64,000 nucleotides of DNA from Bolinopsis microptera (lineage: Eukaryota; Ctenophora; Tentaculata; Lobata; Bolinopsidae). Location of the stretch: contig NC_087076.1 of NCBI RefSeq assembly GCF_026151205.1, forward strand, positions 11,694,902 to 11,758,901, read 5' to 3'. A program made the position numbers and the translations under genes. Below are positions 1 through 11,100 of the stretch, one piece after another (the first letter of the stretch is position 1; each line of letters opens with the position of its first letter). Below the pieces are notes generated by a model. It was not told the DNA's origin. It saw only the letters and a program-made list of their open reading frames with translations, and searched no databases.

Positions 1-739
1 TCTCCTCATCAGTCCTCAACAGTCCTCCTCCTCCCCAGTCCTCCTCCTCCTCCTGGGGCCTTTTCCTGGGTCCTCCTCCTGGGTCCTCCTTCTCCTGGGT
101 CCTCCTGGGTCCTCTTCCTCCTGGGTCCTCCTTCTCCTCCTCAGTCCTTCTCCTCTTCTTCCTCCTCCTCCTCCCTCTCAGTCATCCTCCTCAGCCATCC
201 TCCTCAGCCATCCTCCTCAGTCCTCCTCCTTCTCAGTCCTCCTCAGTCCTCCTCCTGATTCCTCCTCCTACTGAGTCATCCTCCTCAGTTCTCCTCCTCC
301 TCCTCCTAGGTCCTCCTTCTAGGTCCTCCTCCTCCTCCTCCTCCTGGGTCTTCCTAATCCTCCTCCTCCCTCTCAGTCATCCTCCTCAGTCATCCTCCTC
401 AGTCATCCTCCTCAGCCATCCTCCTCAGCCATCCTCCTCAGCCATCCTCCTCAGCCATCCTCCTCAGACCTCAGTACTCTTCAGTACTCTTCAGTCTTCC
501 TCCTTCTCAGTCCTCCTGAGTCCTCCTCCTCCTGAGTCATCCTCCTCAGTCCTCCTCCTCCTCCTGGGTCCTCCTCCTGGGTCTTCCTGATCCCCCCAGT
601 CCTCTTCCTCCTCCCCTCCTCAGTCCTCCTCCTACTCCTCCTCCTCGTCCTCAGTCCTCCTCATCAGTCCTCAACAGTCCTCCTCCTCCCCAGTCCTCCT
701 CCTCCTGATCCTCCTCCTCCTGGGGCCTTTTCCTGGGTC
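1..739. repeat. CT-rich degenerate tandem repeat
   Basis: Short units related to TCCTCC, CTCAGTCATCC and TGGGTCC recur without interruption, making a strand-asymmetric polypyrimidine tract. A block near the start (CATCAGTCCTCAACAGTCC) recurs near 664-682, so the array also has longer-period structure. No credible gene is present. Tracts of this kind can form triplex DNA, but nothing here shows that it does. Confidence 0.9.
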
Positions 740-857
740 CCTATATAATTTGATATAATAAGTTAAAACTATTAATAGCTTTAGTGAGATTAATAAGTCG
801 TTTGTTTTGTACAAAATTATAATACATAGAAGTTGCGAAAAACTCTCAAAACGTTTG

Positions 858-1050
858 TCCGCTAATGTCCACCAATGTCCGCTAATGTCCACCAATGTCC
901 GTCCGAGTCCGCCAATGTCTGTCCGGGTCCGCTAATGTCAGTCCGAGTCCGCCAATGTCCGTCCGAGTCCGCCAATGTCCGTCCGTGTCCGCCAATGTCC
1001 GTCTGAGTCCGCCAATGTCCGTCCGTGTCCGCCAATGTCCCAAAAAACAC
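858..1050. repeat. 20-bp minisatellite
   Basis: About nine to ten copies of a 20-bp unit resembling GTCCGTCCGAGTCCGCCAAT, with scattered substitutions. Open frames on both strands simply read through the repeat and are not genes. It lies just upstream of the PH-domain exons, probably in an intron of that gene. Confidence 0.9.
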
Positions 1051-1262
1051 GTCCGTTGTCTCATAGAATCCAAAAAGGACAGGACATAGGCGGACATAGA
1101 CGGACGTGACACCCCCCCCCCTTTAATGTAATATGTATTCTAGTATCCCTCCATCCGAGGCTGTTGCTTATATATTAAAGCTGTTGCTTATATATTCAAC
1201 CCAGGAAGTCAAATTATCTTAGTGAATTTTCATGTCAAGTGTTGTAACCTGCTTTGTTACAG

Positions 1263-1984
1263 GTGACACCAACGTATCCTGCAAGTCTCTCTACCCTAAC
1301 GCCTGCGAGGGATGGTTACTGAAACTAGGTGGAAGTGGCCTGACTCCCAGGAACTGGAGGAGGAGGTGGTTCGTCCTGAAGGGGTTCTGTCTCTACTACT
1401 TCAAGACACCTCAAGACAGCACTGCTCTAGGCGTCATCACTCTTCCCAGCTTCAACATTGCAACTGCTGCTGAAATCAAGTAAGTTTTGATTGATAGCTC
1501 TGATATTTTGGGTAAACTGACTTGGGTTGAAAAATAAGTTCAGCCACAAAATTTCTGTCGATCCTGTTATGAGACTAACGTCAGGATATTTTTCAGGAAG
1601 AAAAACGCGTTCAAAGCTTCCCACAAGAACACGAGAACGTACTTCTTCATAGCGGACAGTGAGGATGATAAACAGAGGTGGATGGACAAGATGTTGCTAG
1701 CGAGTATCCTGTACGATGAGAGTGATAAAGAGAGCGGCTACGGTACCGCTGGAACTGGAGCCAGCCCTGTCGCTACTGAACTTTGTGAGTAACGCTTAAT
1801 TTCCTGATTTGTATTACTATGTTCAATGAACGCTTAGACTTACTTATAGTGTGTTTCAGATTTTAACTGTTTCTCGGTGGCGTTTCGTAACCGAAATAAA
1901 ATTTCAGGTTCAATGACGATTGAGCAAAGCATAATTTCGCCGTGCGCTTCTCTACAGTCAATCAGTTCGACAACTGTGGTGTGA
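1263..1984 (+). CDS. PH-domain protein, CNK/IPCEF1-like, last three exons
   Basis: Exons 1263-1479, 1597-1784 and 1908-1984 join in frame across GT...AG introns. The 5' part of the gene lies outside the window or was not found. They encode a pleckstrin-homology domain: CEGWLLKLGG (first strand), RRRWFVLKGFCLYYF (middle strands), and a final helix with the invariant Trp (KQRWMDKMLL). PH domains bind phosphoinositides or proteins at membranes. The fold and the LPSF segment most resemble the PH domain of connector enhancer of KSR (CNK) and IPCEF1, scaffolds in Ras/Rac/Arf signalling. After the domain, a Gly/Ser-rich linker and the last exon end in STTVV followed by TGA. Thr at -2 and Val at 0 fit a class I PDZ-binding tail, as known for CNK2. 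Reading through the second donor would instead stop at 1792. Family assignment is moderate; PH identity is strong. Confidence 0.75.
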
Positions 1985-2880
1985 CCTCACGTCAGGACAT
2001 GTGACGTCACGTCATTTCTCACGCGCTAGAACGTTGCCGCGCAACAGCCAACGCTTCATTGTAAGATCACGCCAACTACATCAACTCGAGACTACTGAAG
2101 ACTGAGATTATATTAATCCGTCTGTAAAGTAAGATAAGATCATGTTTGCGAGGCAGCTTGATTGAAATAACGACGCAGATTTATTGTTCTGTCTTGGAAC
2201 ATTCGCAATTATTGTAAACAATTATATCAAGTTACTGTTAAATGGTATTGAAAATGAAAAACATTTCATTACCGTATTTGAAATATGCTGCTAATCTTAT
2301 TCACAAAGAACCAGTCTTATAAGACTGTTAGAATGCAGCTACCCGGTTTTATGAACATAGATTAAATTGAGTGAGTAGAATAAATAAGTTTTAAGATCTT
2401 ATCAATGAGGTTCCCATGATATTTTGAAACATACATGTTTTAGAACATCGAGAGTAAGGCGTATTTTTATTTGACATTGCCATTTCTATCGTAAATTTTG
2501 TAACTAGTAATAGTATAGTTTTTTGCTTGAGTGTTTGGAAAGTCAAGTTAAGTTTATTCTAGAGTGACTTTTTCACAAGCACTTTTCATTGTTTGAACTC
2601 GTTGAAGGAAATATAATATTACTATTGCTTAAGCATAGCACCAACTTCGCTACTTTTCGCGAAGACTTCCTTTAGTGTAATAACTAAAGTTTGAAATTGA
2701 GGGACCTACTGATTTGAGATCTCTATTTTATCGCGTTTCTGAGATTTCCATCTGGTCGTCTGCTGTTAGTGTTAAGATCATGTGCTGAGGCCGTGAGGGC
2801 ACATTGATGTTATTGTTTATGTTATTGTTGTTTAAATACAGTTTAATGATATTGCCACCAAATAAAAAGTCGTTTTACTT
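1985..2880 (+). other. Probable 3' UTR of the PH gene, with AATAAA at 2861
   Basis: A+T-rich non-coding DNA follows the stop codon and contains AATAAA at 2861-2866, a candidate polyadenylation signal. An earlier AATAAA (about 2380) would give a shorter 3' UTR. No other gene is visible. Confidence 0.45.
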
Positions 2881-3804
2881 TTACTGAACCTTTTTTACTG
2901 AACCTATTTTCAGTGTGGCTCTAATGCTTATGAAATCGAGAGAATTTTTCAAAAATTATATTTGATGTAATTTGCAATGAATTATATTAGTTGAACGATA
3001 TCAGAAGACGGTACGGCTTCGCATGAACCCCTTACCCCTTCCCCGTGAGAGGGGCAGTGTCTGAAAAATTCTCGATTTAGAATTTGAGGTTACCTGGGGA
3101 CCCCGGGCTAATAGTGTTCTGAAATTGAACTTGGAGCTGCGGCGGAATTGAGGCAGATTCTGCATTCTCTTTCGGTCCGCTTTGAAAGCTGCTTGGCCGA
3201 ATTTCAACAGGAAATTTCAAGACTTTTTGTCTCGAGATCTGCAGATGTCTGGTAATTAAATTGCAGTTTTTACAGTTTTTGGCCTATACTATAACATTTA
3301 CAGTTTCAGTTATTTCGAAATGAATTTTATAAGGTCATACTCATATTAATCAACTAATCGAGACGGAACTTTTGGTACTAATATTTTAAGATTTTAAGAA
3401 AATATTTTTTAAATTTTGGAACCTGAACACAACAGTACATATACTATTAATATTAATAATAAAGGTTGTGTTGATTTCTAATTTTTTTGACCAATTTGGT
3501 CTTTCAAATATTGTAATTTTATACCAAAAGTTTCGTATGGCCAAGCTGATTACGATACCAGATACTGTAAAAATTATTTTAAAATATTTGATATTTTAGA
3601 AGTTATTCACTTATACTGTACTTATTATATAGTTATAAGCTTTTTACGCGAGAAATTATCCATTTTTTCGTCCTTTTTACACACTTGCAATGCATAGGAG
3701 GACCACATATTATTATATTACAGCTCGACCTTATCGTGCTGGCTGCTGCACGGTGAATTTGTATTATTCACACTTAGAGGCAACTTTTGGTAATAAATTT
3801 ATCA
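2881..3804. other. A+T-rich intergenic DNA with an unexplained moderate-GC patch
   Basis: No supportable gene. A patch at about 3000-3230 is less A+T-rich and shares the words GTTACCTGGGGACC with the interspersed repeat that follows, so it may be another piece of mobile DNA. Confidence 0.5.
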
Positions 3805-4170
3805 AAATTGGAGTTACCTGGGGACCTCAGGCTATTATGTTCATAAACATATGAACACGAATAGAGATTCGGTTAACGGGTGATACTCTTAAAATATCTC
3901 AATCTGTTCCATATATTGGACAAATATTTGGATATACAGAACCGTCGACGAGTCCAACTCGGCGCGCGTCCTGGTAGGTTGTAAAGTGTTTACCATTTAC
4001 GGGTGATACTCGTAAAATATCTGTTCCATATATTGGACATTTATTTGGATATACAGGACCGTCGACGATCAGTCCAACTCGGCGCGCGTCCTAGTAGGTT
4101 GTAAACCTACAAGTAAAGTGTAAACCTACAAAGATTCGGCGGAATGACAGACTGAGCGCGGCCCAGTAAA
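3805..4170. repeat. Interspersed repeat with internal tandem duplication
   Basis: The flanks (TTACCTGGGGACCTCAGGCT at 3815-3840 and GATTCGGCGGAATGACAG near 4133-4150) reappear as reverse complement at 21250-21340, close together. This copy is larger because a block of about 120 bp is repeated twice (about 3878-3990 and 4000-4110; shared words CCATATATTGGACA and GTCCAACTCGGCGCGCGTCC). A non-autonomous element is likely, but its class is not identified. Confidence 0.65.
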
Positions 4171-4289
4171 ATTGGAAACAAAAAATTCTGTGCCAACTCA
4201 TGGTGCTTATTATATTAATATTACATAGAGTTAGACTAGTGCTGAATCATCAGGTAACAGGTGAGTTGTGAGTGGGTAACCTGATATTC

Positions 4290-4740
4290 ATTTGACGGAT
4301 GTTACTCGTCTAAATTTCTTCGAAGTAGCGCGCGCCGCTTTCTTCTCGAAATGTTATGGCCCGACGGCACGAGCTACGAAGTAGCGCGCGCCGGGCCGGA
4401 TCATTAACAATGGTCAAGATATTCATATACTTATAGTGATTCGAATGCAGCAAGATAAAACAAAGGCACAAAACCGCAGGTGACTCTTCGACTTCAGAGA
4501 ACCAGGCCACGTGGAAATGAAAAAGGACCAAGTTATTAGTTAAGCTCTTCTACTTCTAGTATTGTAGCGCGATGCACTACTGGGTCGCGCGCGCATCAAA
4601 TAATGCTTCTCGCAACCACACTTCGGTAGATCGGCGAGATGCACCACTGTGCCTCACCGAGCTGCGAAGGATTGACATCGTGAATCAACTTCTAGTAAAC
4701 CACGTGACCATTATTTTAACAAACCTCGTGGAAATAGAAC
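4290..4740. repeat. GC-rich interspersed element, second copy at 53.5-53.9 kb
   Basis: TTGACGGATGTTACTCGTCT, GAAGTAGCGCGCGCCG (twice) and ATTAACAATGGTCAA at about 4294-4415, then a block at 4564-4690 starting GTAGCGCGATGC, all have close matches at 53470-53935, where the element is a fold-back palindrome. The CGCG-rich content stands out from the A+T-rich surroundings. No coding sequence is seen. Confidence 0.7.
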
Positions 4741-4832
4741 CAAGTTAAGGTCCGAATCTCTAACCAGCCACAATAATGGAATTACAAACAATTATTTGAG
4801 ATGATAGAAAAAGGAACACGTGAAGTATTTAG

Positions 4833-4838
4833 TATAAA
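4833..4838 (+). promoter_or_regulatory. Candidate TATA box for the TSP1/Ig gene
   Basis: TATAAA lies about 265 bp upstream of the first candidate ATG (5103). Transcription would begin near 4862-4868, leaving a 5' leader of about 240 nt. This supports the 5103 exon as a true first coding exon. Confidence 0.4.
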
Positions 4839-5102
4839 GACCACTATCACCTGTTTAACTCACCCATTCATGAAAAACATGTAAGTTCCGCCCTCCATCA
4901 GATTGAAAAGAATTATGGAGGGGCATCACTACCAGTCTTTTATCCAAGATCATCAGACTTTAACTAGTTGTAGTACTAATTGAAGAAAACAGCTCATCCT
5001 GCACGTGCTCAAGACCATTAAAAGCAGCTTCATTTAATCTAGAGACCACAGTTTTACTGGTATCTGTTACTGCTGACGCCTGTAACCCTGTTCGACGACA
5101 TC

Positions 5103-8100
5103 ATGCTTCTGAAGGTGGTGATTCTGGTTTTAGTTGGGTGAGTTATGTAGTTATGAATGTAATGTGCAATTATTTAATTTATATAATTGTTAATGCATAG
5201 AGTACTCGCACCTAGCGTTACTTTTATAAATTTTCCACTTGAGTTGCATTTGCAATGAATTCAATTGATTATATTGAAAAGCTAGATTATTAATATTCAT
5301 CAGTACCAATTGTACACATTTCAGAGCATTAGTAACTGCATACGAAGGCACAGGTATGAAGATAATCAACATTATTCATTAAGCGTTCGAAATAGCAATT
5401 GACGCAGTCGTAAATGTAAAATACTACTAGTACTTGTGCTACTCGACTTGTATTAGGTTATACTTATATTAATGCTTTTCAAACAAAGTTACAACGGAAT
5501 TCTTCATGTATATACGTGTCGAACTAGAGTTATAATATGACGAGTGTACTGAGTATTAGATAATATCATATTCGTTGTAACTTTGGAGCATTAAAAACTA
5601 AGTCGCCACAGCACATGAAACCAAAAGTTACAATACGTCACAAAGGTTTAAACTAACTTTAGTCATACAGAGTGAGGTGTTGTTTCACGGATCTATCAGA
5701 GGTCATTTATTATATCGTTTTTAAACGATAAATGACCTCTGAGTTTAAAAACTACTTTGAGTTTGCCGTTCGGATTAGGTAATGAGCTATTTAACGTTCG
5801 TTGTCGCTGTTGTGATTTTCACGGCAGTACTGCTAGCGCAGACATCTGAAAGGAAGTGCAATCTTAAAAAGAAAGCTCTCACAAAGAAGATAAAGCAGTA
5901 TCAAAGAAAATGTCTACTGAAAGGATTCCAATCATCTATCAGCTGTGAAGTAGGAGGAGGAAAATTAAGCAAGAAAGCTGCGAAGAAATGTGGCAAGATT
6001 GAAGAAACCTTGAAAAAGTGTGACTACTCCTGCCCAGTTGATGGAAGTTGGAGTGACTATAGTGAATGGACATCTTGTTCGGTGCTATGCGGGGAAGGAA
6101 GTCAGACAAGGGACAGATCATGCAGCAACCCTGCCCCAGCGTTTGGTGGAGCTGACTGTGAAGGAAATGCTGAGGAAACACAAAAATGTAACCTTCAAGA
6201 ATGCCCAGGTAATATATTACGAATTATCAACATATTCCTAATCTGGAAACCAAAATCTCCGAAGAATAGATCATAACAAATACTCTCGAATAAAAACCAA
6301 AACGTGGTTATTTGGTTAACTTTATTCACATATCTGATAATATTAATAGCACATTATATAAGTTTAAAAACTTAATTGTTGCATATTCTGTATACCCAAA
6401 TCAAATGATTAGCATGATGAAAATTTACTCCCAAAATAATAATTTTATGATTAATCCTTATAATATAGCATGTAATACGTTTCATTATCAATAGTAGTGA
6501 AACATTTTAAGGTTTTCAAAAATATCGCTATTTTCCACGGGTCCGGAATCTAAGGCGTGAGAGTCTCACGCCGTTAAGAGTCCCGGACCTCAATATATTA
6601 GAAATATATACTATTTGTTCTACAATCATTGAGCGAATATTTAAAAGTAAATGATATATTTCACCGAATGATTACCATGACCACCTGCAGTCTGTACGTT
6701 AGTCTGCACGTTATAAAGGCACTAAATATTCACCACCCACCCAAACAGCATCCTTACAGTACCATGCCACACTTTCAGTCGAGTTCGAAATCGCCAGAGC
6801 GGCGTATATTCCCTCCTGAGGCGCTTGTAGCCCGGGGGAGGGCTGAACTGCACTGTGAGGGAGCCAAGGAGATTAGTAGCCGCATATACTGGACCAAGAA
6901 CGGGGTCAGGCAAGACAATGCACAGTTCTATGATAACCCCACGTGAGGCCACTGTTACCAGTGTTTACAAGGTGGGCATTTGTGTTTCAACTTTCAAGCA
7001 TTGATTTTTGACCTTTCCGGGCAAAATGGCTCATGTGCTGTAGATCACTAGATTAAAGCTGTGACTCTTTGTTTAGTGCAGATTTCGATAATGTAAATTT
7101 GAATCGCACAATGTTATCAATAAATGATCTGGAAAATTTCCCTTAGCTTGAGGATACAGACGAAGCAAGATACGGTTGTAACGGACAATACTTATACCTG
7201 GTGAAGGAACAGCCTGAAGAGGAAGCACAGGAAGCATCCATCTGGCAGAACAGCAAAGTAATCTGCATTGACAAAGTTGTGAGTTCCCTTTATAGCTTAT
7301 TGTTACTCTTAATCTTTGGTTTGTCAATCTGAGGTTACAAAACTCAAATTTCGAAGACTGTCATAATTTTGTGTTATTTTTAATCACACTCTTTTTTTTC
7401 AGGTAGGGGAAGAAACTCAAATATTGGAGAAAATGACAGGACCTTACAAAAGTTCCATATTCTACATGGTCGGCCAATACCAGTCCATATATCCAATCAA
7501 AGAAAGAAAGGTTAGTTTTATTTCGAGTTTAGAAATGAATAGTGTTAAATACCCTTACTAACAAGAAATATTGTAAAAATGTCGGTATAGTAACCAAAAC
7601 ATGAAATTGCGCCCCAAAGATATAATACCATAGTTCTTATAACGGCTGTCAAGGTTGGAAATATGTTTCCAGGTGTACTAACCATAACATGACTCTTAGA
7701 TAACTGCAGATTCTGTCTTCATGTGTAACAACACGGAGCACTTTACTTTCATCCCTGAGACACGACCACAGACCATAGTAGAGTAAGTAGATGAAACAAC
7801 TCTCTATTATTCGTAATATTACGAATAATTTTAAAGCCGTGTTTTTGTCAAAAAACGAACTTTTAGGGGGTGTTTCTAATGACCAGGGTCAATAATACTC
7901 TTGACTACTCGTATTAGTCACCTTGATTATTCTCTATTACTTTTAATTACTTTTAACAACCCCAAATGCTTTATGCCATTATTTACCAATTACCACTCGT
8001 AAGTTACGATCAGTTATAACTACTCACGATTACCCTTGCAAACACTCTTAAGTACCATAGAGTGTACCATAGAGTGTACCGTAGAGTTTACCATAGAGTG

Positions 8101-11100
8101 TACCATAGAGTGTAGCGTAGAGTTTACCATAGAGTGTACCACAGAGTGTACCGTAGAGTGTAACGTAGAGTGTACCATAGAATGTACCAGAGAGTGTACC
8201 GTAGAGTGTACCATAGAGTGTACTATAGAGTGTACCATAGAGTGTACCATAGAGTGTACCATAGAGTGTACCATAGAGTGTACCATAGAGTGTACCATAG
8301 AGTGTACCATAGGGTGTACCGTAGTGTGTACCATAGTGTGTACCATAGAGTGTACCATAGAGTGTACCATAGAGTGTACCATAGAGTGTACTATAGAGTG
8401 TACCATAGAGTGTACCATAGAGTGTACCATAGAGTGTACCATAGAGTGTACCATAGAGTGTACCATAGAGTGTACCATAGGGTGTACCGTAGTGTGTACC
8501 ATAGTGTGTACCATAGAGTGTACCATAGAGTGTACCATAGAGTGTACCATAGAGTGTACCATAGAGTGTACCATAGGGTGTACCGTAGTGTGTACCATAG
8601 TGTGTACCGTAGAGTGTACCATAGAGTATACCATAGAGTGTACCATAGAGTGTACCACAGAGTGTACCATAGTGAGTACCATAGTGTGTACCATAGTGTG
8701 TACCATAGAGTGTACCAATGTGTGTAATATAGTGTGTACCATAGAGTGTACCATAGTGTGTACCATAGTGTGTACCATAGAGTGTACCATAGTGTGTACC
8801 ATATATTTGTGCCTGCTGATAACTTAACAAGTGTTCTGTTTCAGGTGCAAGGGAGAAAAGGCGGTATGCACGAACTCAGACACGCAAGGAAGATGTGCAC
8901 TCACTATTTTCTTTGAAGATAAGAAAGTTGCTGAAGGTAGTTCCCCCGTGCTTGAACATCCGTATGGAAAGGTGGGTAAAGATAAGGAGATTATAGATAG
9001 GGATCATTAGTGATAATTAGTGATTATAATTAGTGATAATGTTTTAATTAATTTGGAGTGATTTGGTGTAGATAGGTATTAGCAAATTATTAGGTACTAG
9101 GTACATGTAGATACGGACTGATTGTGTTCTGAGGGTGACATATTTCATATCATTAATTATTATTAATAATCAGTAGCGTGAGCTCACCAGAACTATTTTT
9201 GCAGATAAACATCCAACAAAAAGTACGATGTGAAGCAGCCTGTCAAATCGGAGAAGATGTCATAACCCTACCAGTCGCAAACTGTACAGCTTATTCAGGC
9301 ATAACAATTCATACAACATACAATTTTTTAAAACTTCTATTTATTCAACTGAAATTCATTGTATATTAGATTCGCATACTGAATCTAATATACTTATATA
9401 TTATGGAATACATTGAATCTAACATCATATTGATAATTGAACATGTTCTGAGTTCTCTGAATTTAAGCGAAAGAAAAAATTCAAGAAACTATGATCATTT
9501 TATGTATTCTCATTTCAATTGTTTTAGATATTTACGATGAGGATTGGCAGTACTTCTCTATGGACAATAGACTTGACATACCAGTGAACATGGATGCAGA
9601 AGAAAGGTATCTTGTATTGCTCCCGTGTATTGACGACGGTGTTTGGTTTAAACTCTTCCTCAGAGACGAAGATAATGAACCAAATTCCCATATCGAATTG
9701 AAAAGCAACAACCAAGGTAACGTATTTTGCAAAAATGCCGGTGATCGAAGCTGGTACGATGGAGAAAGAACAGATTTCAACATGGATATCAGCGGGATAT
9801 GTAATAGCCAAGATGCCAAAGTCATCGAGTAAGATATAATTATTTTTTAATGCAAAATGTAATATAAAATTCAGATACAAATGCATGGCACCCCATGTAT
9901 GAATAAAGAACATATTACGGACTGATTGCCAAATATTGAGAAATAAACGCATCTTTCCTATCTCAGGGTTATAAAAACACCCGATTATGTGTCACTCAAG
10001 ACCGGTGGAATAACCTTTTATACAAAAATGTTTGACGAACGAGACGGAAACTGTTACAAACAAACTAAAATAGTCGTGACTCAAGTTTGGAATTACACAG
10101 ATAAGCTCGGTCTTGCACTTGCTCCTTCTGAAGAAGAGGGTCAGTACTGTTCAATTATAGTAACAAATTTACATTACATATATTTATACTTTATAGTAAC
10201 TACGCGGAGGTTATTGTAAGGAAAGAGAAATTAGAAAATAAGCTTTACAAGATCAGAAGAGGCTAACAGGTCAAAGACCGACCACCGCTTAAGAGCCGGT
10301 TAAGAGCCGTTTAAGAGCCGTTTAAGAACCGCTTAAGAGCCGCTTAAGAACCGTTTAAGAACCGGCTAAGAACCGGCTAAGAACCGCTTAAGAACCGGTT
10401 AAGAACCGGTTAAGAACCGGTTAAGAGCCGGTTTAGAGCCGGTCAAGAGCCGGTGAGCGGCCGCTTAAGAACCGTCTAAGGACCGCTTAAGAACCGCTTA
10501 AGAACCGTTGAAGAACCGCCTCTAAAACTGCATTTAAACAACCTAAGAACCAACTTAGAGCCGTTCCCAGCACCTCTCCACTCCCCCTCCCTCCCCATTT
10601 TAGACTAGGTTAGTAGTTTTTGACGTACGTAACAATAGTTGGCAATAGCACCTAACAATGTTGGCAATAGCACCTCGCTTTTGTTATAATTGTATTGCTA
10701 TTAGCATCTCGCCTGGTCACGGCTCGACCCAATATCGCGATGCAAATCATAATATTTCATGATGCATGTCTTATAGTGCGCAGATGCAATTATTAAGACT
10801 TCAATTTTGTTAGAATTTCAATTTATTTCGAATCAATAGGCGAAATTTCATAGGTAGATTAATAAATTACATAAATGATTAATCGAATAGTAATAGTACA
10901 TCAATTATTGTCTGAGATACAACGTTGAATTACAGAACGAGTTTAATGTACAGATAAATTAAAATATTATATCAATCCATTCAGTACTTCGCTATCACAC
11001 GTTATAACTATGCAAACAGTCTTTTCATCAAAAGTGGTAGTTCTCTGTTGAAAAGTCTCCGGCAATCAGGATCAGAGCGAGTGAGACCGTGTTTTCTCAT

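Noticed and set aside
1427-1624. Minus-strand frame overlapping the PH exons
   Set aside because: It crosses a supported intron on the other strand and resembles no protein family.
6943-6961. A 19-nt intron that would restore the Ig exon frame
   Set aside because: GT...AG borders exist, but 19 nt is far too short for animal splicing. A one-base frameshift is simpler.
8045-8800. Possible CRISPR-like array
   Set aside because: Units are contiguous without distinct spacers, and the context is a eukaryotic intron. The same reasoning applies to the arrays at 15.3, 16.0, 56.7 and 62.9 kb.
8020-8830. Open frames of 185-263 codons on both strands
   Set aside because: They read through a 12-bp tandem repeat whose period is a multiple of three, so open frames arise automatically. 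The region is an intron between phase-matched exons.
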